From assembly GCF_000160695.1 (NCBI RefSeq), contig NZ_GG694008.1:26080-90079 (forward strand): a stretch of 64,000 bases of DNA, written 5' to 3'. The notes beneath the pieces are model-generated. The model was not told where the DNA came from. It made no database searches and was given only the letters and a program-made list of their open reading frames with translations. Positions within the stretch are counted from its first letter, which is position 1; each line of letters opens with the position of its first letter. Origin of the DNA: Centipeda flueggei ATCC 43531. Its GTDB lineage: Bacteria > Bacillota > Negativicutes > Selenomonadales > Selenomonadaceae. Positions 30,933 through 39,511 of this stretch are shown here, one piece after another. The position numbers and the translations under genes were made by a program.

Positions 30933-31825
30933 CAGAGTCCCTCCTTCCGTCCCGTCAGCTCGATGAATACGTCTTCCAGATTTGTGGGGCGCAGGAGCAC
31001 ACGTGTCATCGTATCCTCGATTCCGCGCGCATAGGCGCGCGCTTCCTCCTGCGTGTGGAAAAAACGATAGGCGCGGCCATCCTCCCCATCCCATTCCACA
31101 GCATGTGTACCAAGCGACTCACAAAAGTCGTGCGGCGTCTGCAAGTCAACAAGCCTCCCCTTGTTGATGATGGCGACACGGGCGCACAGTGCCTCTGCTT
31201 CCTCGATGTAGTGTGTCGTAAGGAACACCGTCACGCCGCGTGCCGCAATGCCATGCACCATATCCCAGATATGGCGGCGAATCTGTGGGTCGAGTGCGAC
31301 GGTCGGCTCGTCGAGAAAGAGGACGCGCGGACGATGGATAAGAGCACGTGCGATGAGCAGACGGCGCTTCATTCCCCCCGAGAGGCGGCGCACACCGTCA
31401 TTGCGTACCTCCATGAGCGACATCTCCGTCAGCAGTTCCTCAATACGCGCCGTACGCTCCGCGCTTCCCATGTGATGCAGGCGTGCATGAAGCTCCATAT
31501 TATCCCATACGGTGAGCTCCTGGTCAAAATTCACATGCTGCGGCACGACGCCGATCTGTGCCTTGACGTGACGTTCTGCCGCACGGATATCCTCTCCGCC
31601 GATGCGGATGGAGCCGCTTGTCGGCTGCGTCTGCATCGTGAGCATACGAATGATCGTGGTTTTTCCCGCGCCGTTGGGCCCAAGGAGACCGAACACCTCA
31701 CCGCGCCGCACGGAGAGCGAAATATCCGCGACCGCCGTCTTCCACGCGCCCTCTTTTCTCTCATTTGTGTGCGGAAACTTCTTGATGAGATGCTCCATCT
31801 CGATCATCATGTCTTTGGTCATCAT
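30932..31825 (-). CDS. ABC exporter ATP-binding protein
   Basis: 297 residues. Walker A GPNGAGKTT, signature RLSGGMKRRLLIAR, Walker B VLFLDEPTVALD, followed by the DrrA-type C-terminal region. It powers the coupled ABC-2 permease. The start overlaps the stop of the Gfo/Idh gene (ATGA), forming a three-gene unit. What it exports cannot be told. Confidence 0.9.
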   Translation of the reverse strand: MMTKDMMIEMEHLIKKFPHTNERKEGAWKTAVADISLSVRRGEVFGLLGPNGAGKTTIIRMLTMQTQPTSGSIRIGGEDIRAAERHVKAQIGVVPQHVNFDQELTVWDNMELHARLHHMGSAERTARIEELLTEMSLMEVRNDGVRRLSGGMKRRLLIARALIHRPRVLFLDEPTVALDPQIRRHIWDMVHGIAARGVTVFLTTHYIEEAEALCARVAIINKGRLVDLQTPHDFCESLGTHAVEWDGEDGRAYRFFHTQEEARAYARGIEDTMTRVLLRPTNLEDVFIELTGRKEGL

Positions 31826-32811
31826 GCATCTATCCGAAACGGAATCTCCGCCATCAGCCGCGCCTTTTCCAGCACAGTCATGACGATCCGTGTTATGTCA
31901 AATCCTGCTTCCACGCGTGCATAATCCTGACGCAGGAATATATCCCGCATTTCCTCGAACTCATGCACCATACGATGGGCATGGCGATTCAGTGCAAAGG
32001 TCTCCGGCTCCGCCCCGCGCAGCTGCACAGTAAAATTCTTCAGTTCATTCGGTGTGCCGTCCGCACGAATCCATCCCGACTCGCCCTGCACCATAAAGAA
32101 GGAAGGGCTGCTGCTGTCCTTTGCCGCCGCAGACGAAGCTGCAAAACCATCATAGCGCAGGATCAAAAATCCTGACGTATCAATCCCGTTAAAGCCGATA
32201 TTCGCCGCATAGGACACGGACTTAGGTGCGCCAAAGAGCGCCGCGATGAGCGCGGCATTGTAGACGTTCAGATCATAGAGTGCGCCGCCCGAGCAGGCCG
32301 GGTCAAACGCGGGGGCAACGTCATGTGCAAGGTAACGGTCATAACGACTCGAATATTGAGAGAAGTTCGCCTGCACAAGACGGATAGGACCAAGCTTTGG
32401 CAGCTGTTCCTTAATCCCTGCCAGATTGGGCAGAAAGAGCGGCGTCATTGCTTCGAACACATAACGCTGTGCCGCACGGGCGCACGAAATCAGCTTCTCC
32501 GCCTCCGCCAGCGTGGAAGTAAAGGGCTTCTCTACGATCACATGCCAGCCTGCAGCAACGGCCTGACACGCATAATCAAAATGTGCGCTGTTCACGATGC
32601 CGAGGTAGACGAAGTCTGCCGCATGGGATGCAAGCATTGCCTCATAGTCGGTCACGACACGTGGAATACAGAACTCGCGCGCCAATGCCTCAGCTTTCTC
32701 TCTGCTGTGCGGACGCGCGCATATCACGGGAACTTCGATTCCCTCCACCGTGCACAGCGCGCAGAGGGCCTCCCGTGCGATCATCCCCGTTCCAACGACT
32801 GCGATTTTCAT
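31822..32811 (-). CDS. Gfo/Idh/MocA-family oxidoreductase
   Basis: 329 residues. An N-terminal Rossmann fold (IAVVGTGMIAREAL), the family lysine in VIVEKPFTSTLAEAEKLI, and a C-terminal substrate domain. Family members oxidise or reduce sugars or similar compounds with NAD(P). The 4-bp overlap with an ABC exporter ATPase is unusual for this family and gives no clear substrate. Confidence 0.88.
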   Translation of the reverse strand: MKIAVVGTGMIAREALCALCTVEGIEVPVICARPHSREKAEALAREFCIPRVVTDYEAMLASHAADFVYLGIVNSAHFDYACQAVAAGWHVIVEKPFTSTLAEAEKLISCARAAQRYVFEAMTPLFLPNLAGIKEQLPKLGPIRLVQANFSQYSSRYDRYLAHDVAPAFDPACSGGALYDLNVYNAALIAALFGAPKSVSYAANIGFNGIDTSGFLILRYDGFAASSAAAKDSSSPSFFMVQGESGWIRADGTPNELKNFTVQLRGAEPETFALNRHAHRMVHEFEEMRDIFLRQDYARVEAGFDITRIVMTVLEKARLMAEIPFRIDA

Positions 32812-32880
32812 GCAATACTCCTATCCATTCCTTTACATTTTCGATCGTGCCATTCATTATAACAGGGTCTTCCTACAAAG

Positions 32881-32921
32881 AAAAGAGCCCGCCACAGGAG
32901 CAGATGCTCCTGTGACAGACT
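32881..32921 (-). terminator. hairpin between cbiK and the oxidoreductase gene
   Basis: On the minus strand this lies upstream of the Gfo/Idh gene and directly after cbiK. CACAGGAGCA pairs with TGCTCCTGTG around two bases, with additional outer pairs, and is followed by CTTTTC on the minus strand. It most likely ends transcripts from cbiK. Confidence 0.75.
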
Positions 32922-32939
32922 CCAATCCTATACGCTGTG

Positions 32940-33974
32940 TTACTTCATCATTTTGATGTGATCTGCATCTGCACCCTTACGTCCCTGCAGCGCATCCCAT
33001 GCATCGTTGGCACGCTCCACAAAAGCAGCACGAATCGCCGGGTTCTCACCGAGACCATGGAGGTAAGTGTTTACCTTAAAGCCCTGGCTCTCAAGAATAC
33101 TCTTGTGCGAGTCTGAATCCTTGCCGGCCATGTCGTTGTGTGCATGATCGCCCGCAACCATCATGATCGGCATGAGCGTAACCATCTTGATGTGGTTCTG
33201 CTTGAGTTTCGGCAGGATCGTTTCAAGGCTCGGCCAGCCCTCAACCGTGTAGACATAGACGTTCTTATAGCCGAGCTCGTTGAGCTTTGCCTGAATCACG
33301 GAATAGTAAGCGTTGGAGACATGCGGCGTACCGTGTGCCATGAGAAGGAGCGCCTCATCCTTCCCCAGCGCCGGGAACTGGCTTGAGACCGCCTTGATGA
33401 ACTCTGTCACGTCGTCTGACTGATCTTCCTGCCCCTGCCAGTACATGAGTGACGTACCGCAGGTCATCGTCTTGAACTGATCCTTATACTCGTTGTACAC
33501 GGCCTTGACATAGGAATACTCCATGCCCGGGATAACATCGAGCGACACCAGTGCAACGCGGGAGTATCCCTCCGCTTTGAGCTGCATCAGTGCCTCCTCG
33601 GGTGTGGGGTAGTGCTTGCCTTCCTTCGCCGCGATACGGTCGATGATGATATGGGAGGTAAATGCCGTAACGACCTTCACGCCGGGGTTTGCGTCCTGAA
33701 TATCACGCACGGTCGCCTCAATCGTCTTCTCACGCGTATCTTTGAACGTTGTGCCGAAGCTGGCGACAACGATGGCATCCTTGTTCGTGTAGTTTGCCAT
33801 CTGCGGGTTCTCATACTTCAGAACACCGATCTCCGAAGCCTCCATAAGCGCCGGTGTCACCGTCTTGACCGCGGGGTTCAGCTCATACGCAGCCTCCGCC
33901 GGGCTGTACGATGAGAGTCCCAAAACCGCCGAGCACGCAAGTGAAGTGACCAGCATTTTCTTCCAGTTTTTCAT
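32940..33974 (-). CDS. cbiK: sirohydrochlorin cobaltochelatase CbiK, exported form
   Basis: About 344 residues. Residues 1-28 form a signal peptide (basic start MKNWKKM, hydrophobic core, cut after PAEA). The mature part has the class II chelatase motifs VVASFGTTF, LLMAHGTPH and GDHAHND, with candidate active-site histidines. CbiK inserts Co2+ into sirohydrochlorin for B12; an exported variant is known in Desulfovibrio and has been linked to haem handling. AGGAGGAG precedes ATG 33974. No other cobalamin or haem gene is adjacent. Confidence 0.9.
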   Translation of the reverse strand: MKNWKKMLVTSLACSAVLGLSSYSPAEAAYELNPAVKTVTPALMEASEIGVLKYENPQMANYTNKDAIVVASFGTTFKDTREKTIEATVRDIQDANPGVKVVTAFTSHIIIDRIAAKEGKHYPTPEEALMQLKAEGYSRVALVSLDVIPGMEYSYVKAVYNEYKDQFKTMTCGTSLMYWQGQEDQSDDVTEFIKAVSSQFPALGKDEALLLMAHGTPHVSNAYYSVIQAKLNELGYKNVYVYTVEGWPSLETILPKLKQNHIKMVTLMPIMMVAGDHAHNDMAGKDSDSHKSILESQGFKVNTYLHGLGENPAIRAAFVERANDAWDALQGRKGADADHIKMMK

Positions 33975-34068
33975 TCCGACTCCTCCTAAAACAGAGGCTT
34001 CCCCCATAACAAGAAAGCCAAATGACTCCCCCATCAATTCAGTTCTATTATATATAGATTACGTTTAT

Positions 34069-34097
34069 AGGATACATCGTCAACAGGAAATTGTCAA
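34069..34097 (-). promoter_or_regulatory. putative promoter for cbiK
   Basis: Minus strand TTGACA (34092-34097), 17-bp spacer, TATCCT (34069-34074). A second TTGAC repeat lies 13 bp downstream inside the spacer. An AT-rich imperfect inverted repeat (TATA...TATA) follows and could bind a regulator. Confidence 0.5.
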
Positions 34098-34111
34098 CAT
34101 ACATCGACGAC

Positions 34112-34855
34112 TTATTTTCCCGTATCCTGCTCGACATGATCCTTCCATGCATCCGATTTCTTGCTGCCGCTCGCACGCTCTGCGACGTAGGCACCGACAG
34201 CATCGTAGTTCGCACGGACGCCGCTCGATGTGTTCTTGTACGTCACGGCGTTTGCCTTTGATACACCAATCGCCCCCGCTTCCTCCGCGGCATCGATGTT
34301 CGCGCCGAGGTAGATGAAGTCCCAGCCTTCCTTCTCCTGCTTGTCCGAGATGAGTTTCTTTACCTTTTCCTTAGTGAACTCGGTGCTCGCGTTCTCCATT
34401 CCATCCGTGATGATGACAAAGATGACCTTTGTCCCCTTCTTCGCCGTGACCCCTGTCCGTTCCATGCGAAGAATCGTCCCGCCGACTGCATCGAGCAGTG
34501 CCGTCGTACCGCCCGTCTCATAGTCGCGCTCGGTCAGTGGATGAACATGGAGGATATTTCTGCGCTCATAGAGGAGATCCGTCTTGTCATTAAAGAGCAC
34601 CGTCGTTACCTGCACATCGACATTGAGTTTTTTCTCCTTCTCAATCATCGAATTAAACCCGCCGATGGTGTCCGCCTCAAGTCCGTGCATCGATCCGCTC
34701 TTGTCGAGAACCATCACAAGTTCGATGCTGCTTGGTGTTTCCTCCAGTGCAGGCGCTTTCCGCACACTCTCTTCTGCCGCATGCGCCGACGCCGCTGCGG
34801 CACACATGAGACAGAACAGTGCCGTCAGCAGGATGGACAAAAACTTTTTCCGCAT
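34112..34855 (-). CDS. exported von Willebrand factor A domain protein
   Basis: About 247 residues. The signal peptide spans residues 1-26 (RKKFLSILLTALFCLMCAAA core, cut after SAHA). A single vWA domain follows, with a MIDAS motif DKSGS (Asp51) and further metal ligands in GGTTALLDA and ITDGMEN. Such proteins bind partners through a metal ion in the periplasm or on the surface. GGAGGG precedes ATG 34855. The repeat element at 34888-35051 lies directly upstream, between gene and its likely promoter. Confidence 0.87.
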   Translation of the reverse strand: MRKKFLSILLTALFCLMCAAAASAHAAEESVRKAPALEETPSSIELVMVLDKSGSMHGLEADTIGGFNSMIEKEKKLNVDVQVTTVLFNDKTDLLYERRNILHVHPLTERDYETGGTTALLDAVGGTILRMERTGVTAKKGTKVIFVIITDGMENASTEFTKEKVKKLISDKQEKEGWDFIYLGANIDAAEEAGAIGVSKANAVTYKNTSSGVRANYDAVGAYVAERASGSKKSDAWKDHVEQDTGK

Positions 34856-34887
34856 GGTAACCCTCCTATCTCTCAAGTCTTCTCTAG

Positions 34888-35051
34888 GGAATCACTGATA
34901 AAATGAAGTCCGTCGGATTGGTACAGATGTTTTGTCCTGTCCAGGAGACAAGCTGGACGCACAACAGCAGAGGCCATGTGGAGGATCCTGGGGTACAGGC
35001 AGGACGAAAAAGATGTACAAATACGACTGTGCTGAATTTATCAGTACTTCC
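34888..35051 (-). repeat. dispersed repeat with terminal inverted repeats, copy 1
   Basis: A 164-bp element with ends GGAATCACTGATAAA (left) and TTTATCAGTACTTCC (right), which are near-perfect inverted repeats. Read on the minus strand it aligns end to end with the copy at 62791-62951, and its centre aligns with 37289-37402. The flanks CTAG and TTGG are only loosely alike. It has no ORF with a family match. A small non-autonomous mobile element is the best reading. Confidence 0.75.
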
Positions 35052-35055
35052 TTGG

Positions 35056-35064
35056 ATTATAGCA
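35056..35064 (-). promoter_or_regulatory. extended -10 reading into repeat copy 1
   Basis: TGC followed by TATAAT on the minus strand, four bases outside the repeat. A transcript from here would carry the whole repeat as leader of the vWA gene. No good -35 is seen. Confidence 0.4.
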
Positions 35065-35093
35065 ATGTTGAATAACATTCACATTAGAAAAGC

Positions 35094-35113
35094 AAAAAAG
35101 CCGGTCGCCCGGC
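35094..35113 (-). terminator. terminator after sigH
   Basis: GCCGG, GCGA loop, CCGGC, then TTTTTT on the minus strand, 20 bp after the sigH stop. Confidence 0.85.
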
Positions 35114-35132
35114 ATTCCCTCTATCTTTATTC

Positions 35133-35933
35133 CTACTCCCGTCCCACGCGGTTGATGGTCGTCAGACCGCGATAAACGGTCCCGATATCGAGATCGTCCC
35201 CGCGCGACTCCATGTATTTTTCCAGTTTCCGTTTGACACGCTGCAGTGCGTTATCGATGGATTTAACCTGACGATGCAGGTCAACGGCAATCTCCTGGTA
35301 GGACTTGCCGTCGAGATAGCTCATTAGAACACGCCACTCAAGATCGCTGAGAATCTCCTCCATCTTCTGCTCGATATCGATGAACTCCTCGTGACTGATG
35401 ACCAGTTCCTCAGGATCGCTGATACGCGCACCGGACAGCACATCGAGCAGCGTGCGGTCAGAGTCCTCATCATAGATTGGCTTGTTCAGTGAGACATAGG
35501 AGTTAAGCGGGATATGCTTCTGCCGTGTCGCCGTCTTGATTGCTGTGATGATCTGGCGTGTCACGCAGAGCTCCGCAAAGGCACGAAAGGACGAAAGTTT
35601 GTCCGGACGATAATCACGGATCGCCTTGAAGAATCCGATCATCCCCTCCTGCACAATGTCCTCGCGGTCTGCCCCGATGAGAAAGTAGGAGCGTGCTTTG
35701 GAGCGCACGAAGTTACGGTACTTGTTGATAAGATAGTCGAGTGCCTCATCGCCGTCACAGCCTCGAATGCGATTCAACAGATCCTCGTCCGAACAACCAT
35801 CGAAGACGCTGCTTTCCACAGCATCGTCTGCGAACGCATCTTTTTCGGTGTCAGATTCTCCCGGATCCAGCTCCTCGGGCACGGCTTGTTCATCATCCAA
35901 CAAGGGCGTCTGCTTATCGCCGTAAAAAATCAT
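35133..35933 (-). CDS. sigH: SigH-like RNA polymerase sigma factor
   Basis: About 266 residues. After an acidic N-terminus come region 2 (about residues 50-120, with DREDIVQEGMIGFFKAIRDY) and region 4 with a C-terminal HTH (SYQEIAVDLHRQVKSIDNAL). This matches sigma-H of spore formers, which sits beside rpmG-secE-nusG; here that block is upstream on the same strand. The start is uncertain: ATG 35933, or GTG 35942 with GGGAG 5 bases upstream. It has its own promoter and terminator. Confidence 0.85.
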   Translation of the reverse strand: MIFYGDKQTPLLDDEQAVPEELDPGESDTEKDAFADDAVESSVFDGCSDEDLLNRIRGCDGDEALDYLINKYRNFVRSKARSYFLIGADREDIVQEGMIGFFKAIRDYRPDKLSSFRAFAELCVTRQIITAIKTATRQKHIPLNSYVSLNKPIYDEDSDRTLLDVLSGARISDPEELVISHEEFIDIEQKMEEILSDLEWRVLMSYLDGKSYQEIAVDLHRQVKSIDNALQRVKRKLEKYMESRGDDLDIGTVYRGLTTINRVGRE

Positions 35934-36013
35934 ACGATGCACCGTCTCTCCCAGAAAATCCCTCGCGAGGCGGACGGTACAGTTCCGCCCCACACTACAA
36001 ATGTCCTAGATTT

Positions 36014-36043
36014 ATTATAACTCTATTGTAAAAGTCCCGTCAA
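36014..36043 (-). promoter_or_regulatory. promoter for sigH
   Basis: Minus strand TTGACG (36038-36043), 18-bp spacer, TATAAT (36014-36019). Confidence 0.75.
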
Positions 36044-36048
36044 GAGAC

Positions 36049-36093
36049 AAAAAAGGACTGCCGCACGATGGTTTTCACCTCGTGCACAGTCCC
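36049..36093 (-). terminator. terminator at the end of the rplJ-rplL operon
   Basis: GGACTG-CGCACGA pairs with TCGTGC-CAGTCC around a short loop, followed by a T6 run on the minus strand. It lies before the sigH promoter. Confidence 0.8.
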
Positions 36094-36296
36094 TATTTGT
36101 ACCTCTTACACCGCTTTGTACTGCCCTTTGCGTCCCCTATTCAAAAAACAGATCACAGGACGCTGCTGCCTGGATAATAGGCTGCACGGGAAAACATCCC
36201 ACCAGTCAAATCCAAGAGAGACAGCGCAGACGTGCGGATGACATTGACCGCTCCCCGTCAAGCGGGGACGGCTGAGGAAATTTACATCAGACGGAA
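36094..36296. other. untranslated region downstream of rplL
   Basis: About 200 bp between rplL and its terminator with no ORF. It holds a small GC hairpin (CCCCG, five bases, CGGGG at 36253-36267) without a T-run, which may be a 3'-end structure or processing site. Nothing else is recognised. Confidence 0.4.
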
Positions 36297-36668
36297 TTAC
36301 TTCAGCTCGACCGTTGCGCCGGCCTCTTCGAGCTTCTTCTTGAGCTCCTCAGCCTCAGCCTTGCCGACGTTCTCCTTGACCGGCTTCGGTGCTCCGTCAA
36401 CGAGCTCCTTCGCTTCCTTCAGACCAAGGCCCGTTGCCTCACGGACAGCCTTGATGACGTTGATCTTCTTATCGCCTGCAGCTGCAAGAACGACAGTAAA
36501 CTCCGACTTCTCCTCGCCGCCTGCTGCGGGTGCAGCACCGCCGGCAGCAGCAACAGCAACCGGTGCAGCTGCGCTGACACCAAACTTCTCTTCCATAGCC
36601 TTAACAAGCTCGGAGAGTTCGAGAACGGTCATGTTCTCAATGGCTTCCAGAATCTGATCCTTATTCAT
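36297..36668 (-). CDS. rplL: 50S ribosomal protein L7/L12
   Basis: About 123 residues. N-terminal dimerisation part ([20 protein letters not shown]), an Ala/Gly hinge, and the C-terminal factor-binding domain with [18 protein letters not shown] read here as [24 protein letters not shown] precedes ATG 36668. It forms the ribosomal stalk with L10. Confidence 0.97.
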   Translation of the reverse strand: MNKDQILEAIENMTVLELSELVKAMEEKFGVSAAAPVAVAAAGGAAPAAGGEEKSEFTVVLAAAGDKKINVIKAVREATGLGLKEAKELVDGAPKPVKENVGKAEAEELKKKLEEAGATVELK

Positions 36669-36713
36669 GCTGTATACCTCCAAAAATATGTAAATTCTCT
36701 CTCAATCTGCTGT

Positions 36714-37250
36714 TTATGCGGACGCCTTCTGCGCACGCACAGCCTCAAGCACATAGACGGCATTGCGGATAACCCCCTGAAGCACGTTTACCGTGTTCGA
36801 GATCGGCGCATTCATGCTGCCCATGAGTTTTGCAACCAGCTCCTCGCGCGACGGGAGCGATGCAAGTGCCTGCACCTCAGCTGTATCGATGACCTTGCCC
36901 TCAACGGTACCGACCTTGACGGACAAGATGCCCTTTTCGTCGAGCTTGTTCTTCTTGATATAGCCGCAAATGACCTTTGCTGGTGCAACAGCATCATCTG
37001 CCGAGAATGCAAATGCAGTCGTACCTTCGAGATGCGGATCCAGCCCCTCAAGGCCAAGTGCATCCGCCGCACGGCGCAGCATCGTGTTCTTTACAACGTG
37101 ATAGGAAACACCCGCAGCGCGCAGTTCACGGCGCAGCTCTGTATCCTGTGCCACAGTAAGACCGGTGTACGTGGTAAATACGGCTCCTTTCGCCGAGCTA
37201 AGCTGTTCTTTCAGCTTCTCGACGATGACTTCTTTCTTGTGATCTGCCAT
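36714..37250 (-). CDS. rplJ: 50S ribosomal protein L10
   Basis: 178 residues. It starts KKEVIVEKLKEQLSSAKGAV and has YTGLTVAQDTELRRELRAAG, typical of L10, which anchors L7/L12 at the stalk base. GGGAGGG lies upstream. Unlike usual, a repeat-derived segment (37289-37402) separates the L10 leader terminator from this start. Confidence 0.97.
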   Translation of the reverse strand: MADHKKEVIVEKLKEQLSSAKGAVFTTYTGLTVAQDTELRRELRAAGVSYHVVKNTMLRRAADALGLEGLDPHLEGTTAFAFSADDAVAPAKVICGYIKKNKLDEKGILSVKVGTVEGKVIDTAEVQALASLPSREELVAKLMGSMNAPISNTVNVLQGVIRNAVYVLEAVRAQKASA

Positions 37251-37288
37251 GTAATCATTTCCCTCCCTTCTTGTCGCCGTTCATCTTG

Positions 37289-37402
37289 GCACGTCCTTCC
37301 GTTCTCGCTGCGTCGGAACATCCTCCACGCAGGCCTTAACTGCGCGTCTGGTGTTCCTCCTTGCTCGAACAAAAATCCGCACCAATCTGGACGGCTCTTA
37401 TT
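37289..37402 (+). repeat. dispersed repeat, copy 3 (ends decayed)
   Basis: The core from ACATCCTCCACGC through AAAATCCGCACCAATCTGG aligns without gaps, about two thirds identical by eye, to 62791-62951 on the same strand. The terminal inverted repeats are not recognisable. It lies between the attenuator hairpin of the L10 leader and the rplJ ribosome-binding site, so it is part of the rplJ-rplL leader mRNA in antisense orientation. Confidence 0.6.
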
Positions 37403-37411
37403 CTTTTGAAT

Positions 37412-37541
37412 GAAAAATCTCCGGCTGCTATCCTGCCGGAGATGAATGTTCAAATTCACGTCCGGCCTCGGCAGGCGACCATGTCGTTAGATGCTTGCGC
37501 AAACCTGCTGTCTACAGCCCGGGGAAATTCCGTGCGCTGTT
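37412..37541 (-). promoter_or_regulatory. L10 leader (autoregulatory mRNA structure)
   Basis: On the minus strand the segment has GACAGCAGGT and CCTGCCGAGG, the conserved paired parts of the Firmicute L10 leader, followed by the hairpin TCTCCGG/CCGGAGA with T5 at 37413-37442, which serves as terminator. L10 (with L12) is known to bind this structure and stop its own operon. Confidence 0.8.
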
Positions 37542-37548
37542 AAAAGAA

Positions 37549-38232
37549 TTAGCTGAGCGCAACGGGGACGGCGGGTCCCATCGTCGCCACAACGGTGATG
37601 GAGCGGATGTACTGCCCCTTTGCCGCTGCCGGCTTCACGCGGATCAGCGTGTCGATGATCGCCTGATAGTTTTCGCGGAGTTTCTCCGCATCAAAGGAGG
37701 CCTTCCCGATGGGAACGTGGACATTGCCCGCCTTGTCCGTGCGGTACTCCACCTGACCTGCCTTGATTTCGCCGATGGCTTTCTTCAGATCCATCGTGAC
37801 CGTGCCGAGCTTCGGGTTCGGCATGAGTCCGCGCGGGCCGAGCACCTTGCCGAGGCGGCCGACCGTGCCCATCATGTCGGGCGTAGCGACAGCAACGTCA
37901 AAATCGAGCCAACCGCCCTGAATCTTCTGCACGATCTCATCCGAGCCGACGAAGTCAGCCCCTGCTGCCTCAGCCTCAGCGACCTTCTCGCCCTTGGCAA
38001 AGACAAGCACGCGCTGTGTCTTGCCCGTGCCGTGCGGCAGGACGAGTGCACCGCGCACCTGTTGATCCGCATACTTCGGATCGACGCCGAGGCGCACATG
38101 CAGCTCAATGGTCTCGTCGAATTTGGCGGTCGCCGTCTTCTTGACGAGTTCCATCGCTTCCTGCGAAGCATAGAGCTTGCCGGCCTCGATCAGCTTCGCA
38201 GCGTCTTGGTACTTCTTACCAGCTTTTGCCAT
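37549..38232 (-). CDS. rplA: 50S ribosomal protein L1
   Basis: 227 residues with the L1 signature region [20 protein letters not shown] (here [20 protein letters not shown]) and [16 protein letters not shown]. It binds 23S rRNA at the L1 stalk. It follows rplK by about 58 bp and precedes the L10 leader. Confidence 0.97.
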   Translation of the reverse strand: MAKAGKKYQDAAKLIEAGKLYASQEAMELVKKTATAKFDETIELHVRLGVDPKYADQQVRGALVLPHGTGKTQRVLVFAKGEKVAEAEAAGADFVGSDEIVQKIQGGWLDFDVAVATPDMMGTVGRLGKVLGPRGLMPNPKLGTVTMDLKKAIGEIKAGQVEYRTDKAGNVHVPIGKASFDAEKLRENYQAIIDTLIRVKPAAAKGQYIRSITVVATMGPAVPVALS

Positions 38233-38290
38233 GAATAAACTCCCTTCGTGGTCATAACGGGCATACGCCCTTCCACTTTATCCCAGACGA

Positions 38291-38716
38291 TCAGTCTGTG
38301 ATCTCAATGCCCATGCTGCGGGCGGTGCCCTCGATCATAGACGTCGCCGCCTCGATCGATGCGGCGTTCAAATCCGGCATCTTGGACTCAGCAATCTCAC
38401 GTGCCTTCGCACGCGGAAGCTTTGCGACCTTCGTCTTGTTCGGCTCGCCTGACGCCTTCTCAATGCCCGCCGCCTTCTTCAGCAGAACTGCTGCCGGAGG
38501 GGTCTTCGTGATAAAGGTAAAGGAACGATCCTCAAAGACTGTGATCTCAACCGGAATGATGAGCCCCGCCTGCTTCGCCGTACGCTCGTTGAAGTCCTTG
38601 ACGAATGCCATGATATTGACGCCCGCCTGACCAAGCGCAGGTCCGACCGGAGGAGCTGGTGTCGCCTTGCCCGCAGGAACCTGCAGCTTCACGACACGCG
38701 CAACCTTCTTTGCCAT
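38291..38716 (-). CDS. rplK: 50S ribosomal protein L11
   Basis: About 141 residues. It starts [19 protein letters not shown] and includes [20 protein letters not shown], the L11 signature. It forms the GTPase-associated centre with 23S rRNA. GGAGGTGATG precedes ATG 38716. Confidence 0.97.
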   Translation of the reverse strand: MAKKVARVVKLQVPAGKATPAPPVGPALGQAGVNIMAFVKDFNERTAKQAGLIIPVEITVFEDRSFTFITKTPPAAVLLKKAAGIEKASGEPNKTKVAKLPRAKAREIAESKMPDLNAASIEAATSMIEGTARSMGIEITD

Positions 38717-38749
38717 CGACACATCACCTCCTTTCGGTGCGTATTATGT

Positions 38750-39301
38750 TCAAATCAGTTCGACCTGATCGATTTCGACATCGAGCGACTTCCCATCCAC
38801 ATCGACCTTTACGCCCATGCTTGACATATCGATCGATGTGATCTTGCCCGCATAGTCCTCGAATGCGCCCGAGGTGATGCGCACGGTATCCCCGACGTTC
38901 ACCTTCGTACGGCGTTTCGGCTCTGCGCCGACCGAGCCCGAGAGAATGCGCTCCGCCTCCTCCGCCGTCAGCGGGATGGGATGCTTCTCCGAGCCGACGA
39001 AACCTGTGACGCCCGTCGTATTGCGCACGACGTACCATGAGTGTTCATCGACGATCATATCGACGAGGACATACCCCGGGAACACCTTGCGCGGGACAAC
39101 CTTTTCCTTGCCGTCCTTGACCTCGATCTCGTTCTCCACAGGCACGACGACGTCAAAGATCATCTCGCTCATGCTCGCCGAGTGCATGAGGCGTTCAAGG
39201 TTCGCCTTGACCTTGTTCTCATACCCCGAGTAAGTGTGGATGACATACCATGCGCGATGCGGATTCGCCTGCCGGAGATTGAGTTCTTCCTTCTCTGCCA
39301 T
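38750..39301 (-). CDS. nusG: transcription termination/antitermination protein NusG
   Basis: About 183 residues. The NGN domain has WYVIHTYSGYENKVKANLE and FPGYVLVDMI; a C-terminal KOW domain has VNVGDTVRITSGAFEDY. It binds RNA polymerase and links it to Rho or ribosomes. ATG 39301 follows GTGAGGG. Standard order secE-nusG-rplK-rplA. Confidence 0.97.
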   Translation of the reverse strand: MAEKEELNLRQANPHRAWYVIHTYSGYENKVKANLERLMHSASMSEMIFDVVVPVENEIEVKDGKEKVVPRKVFPGYVLVDMIVDEHSWYVVRNTTGVTGFVGSEKHPIPLTAEEAERILSGSVGAEPKRRTKVNVGDTVRITSGAFEDYAGKITSIDMSSMGVKVDVDGKSLDVEIDQVELI

Positions 39302-39315
39302 ATCCCTCACCCCGT

Positions 39316-39501
39316 CTAGTAATGCAGGATAACCTGAAAAATGCGCGCAAAAATAGTGTCGCAGATCCAGATGAGCGCGCAGACGACAATGATCGCGATG
39401 CCGACGACACCGGTATAGGTCGCCAACTCACGCCGCGTCGACCACGAGACTTTCTTCATCTCGGCGACAACTTCCCGCAGGAACTTCACTATCTTTCCCA
39501 T
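39316..39501 (-). CDS. secE: preprotein translocase subunit SecE
   Basis: 61 residues, the short single-helix form. The amphipathic part FLREVVAEMKKVSWSTRREL is followed by one membrane helix. It belongs to the SecYEG channel. The ATG at 39501 lies 10 bp after the rpmG stop; the longer open frame upstream overlaps rpmG. Confidence 0.93.
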   Translation of the reverse strand: MGKIVKFLREVVAEMKKVSWSTRRELATYTGVVGIAIIVVCALIWICDTIFARIFQVILHY

Positions 39502-39511
39502 GATACGGGCT

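Noticed and set aside
36247-36275. GC hairpin after rplL as terminator
   Set aside because: No T-run; the stronger hairpin with T6 is at 36049-36093.
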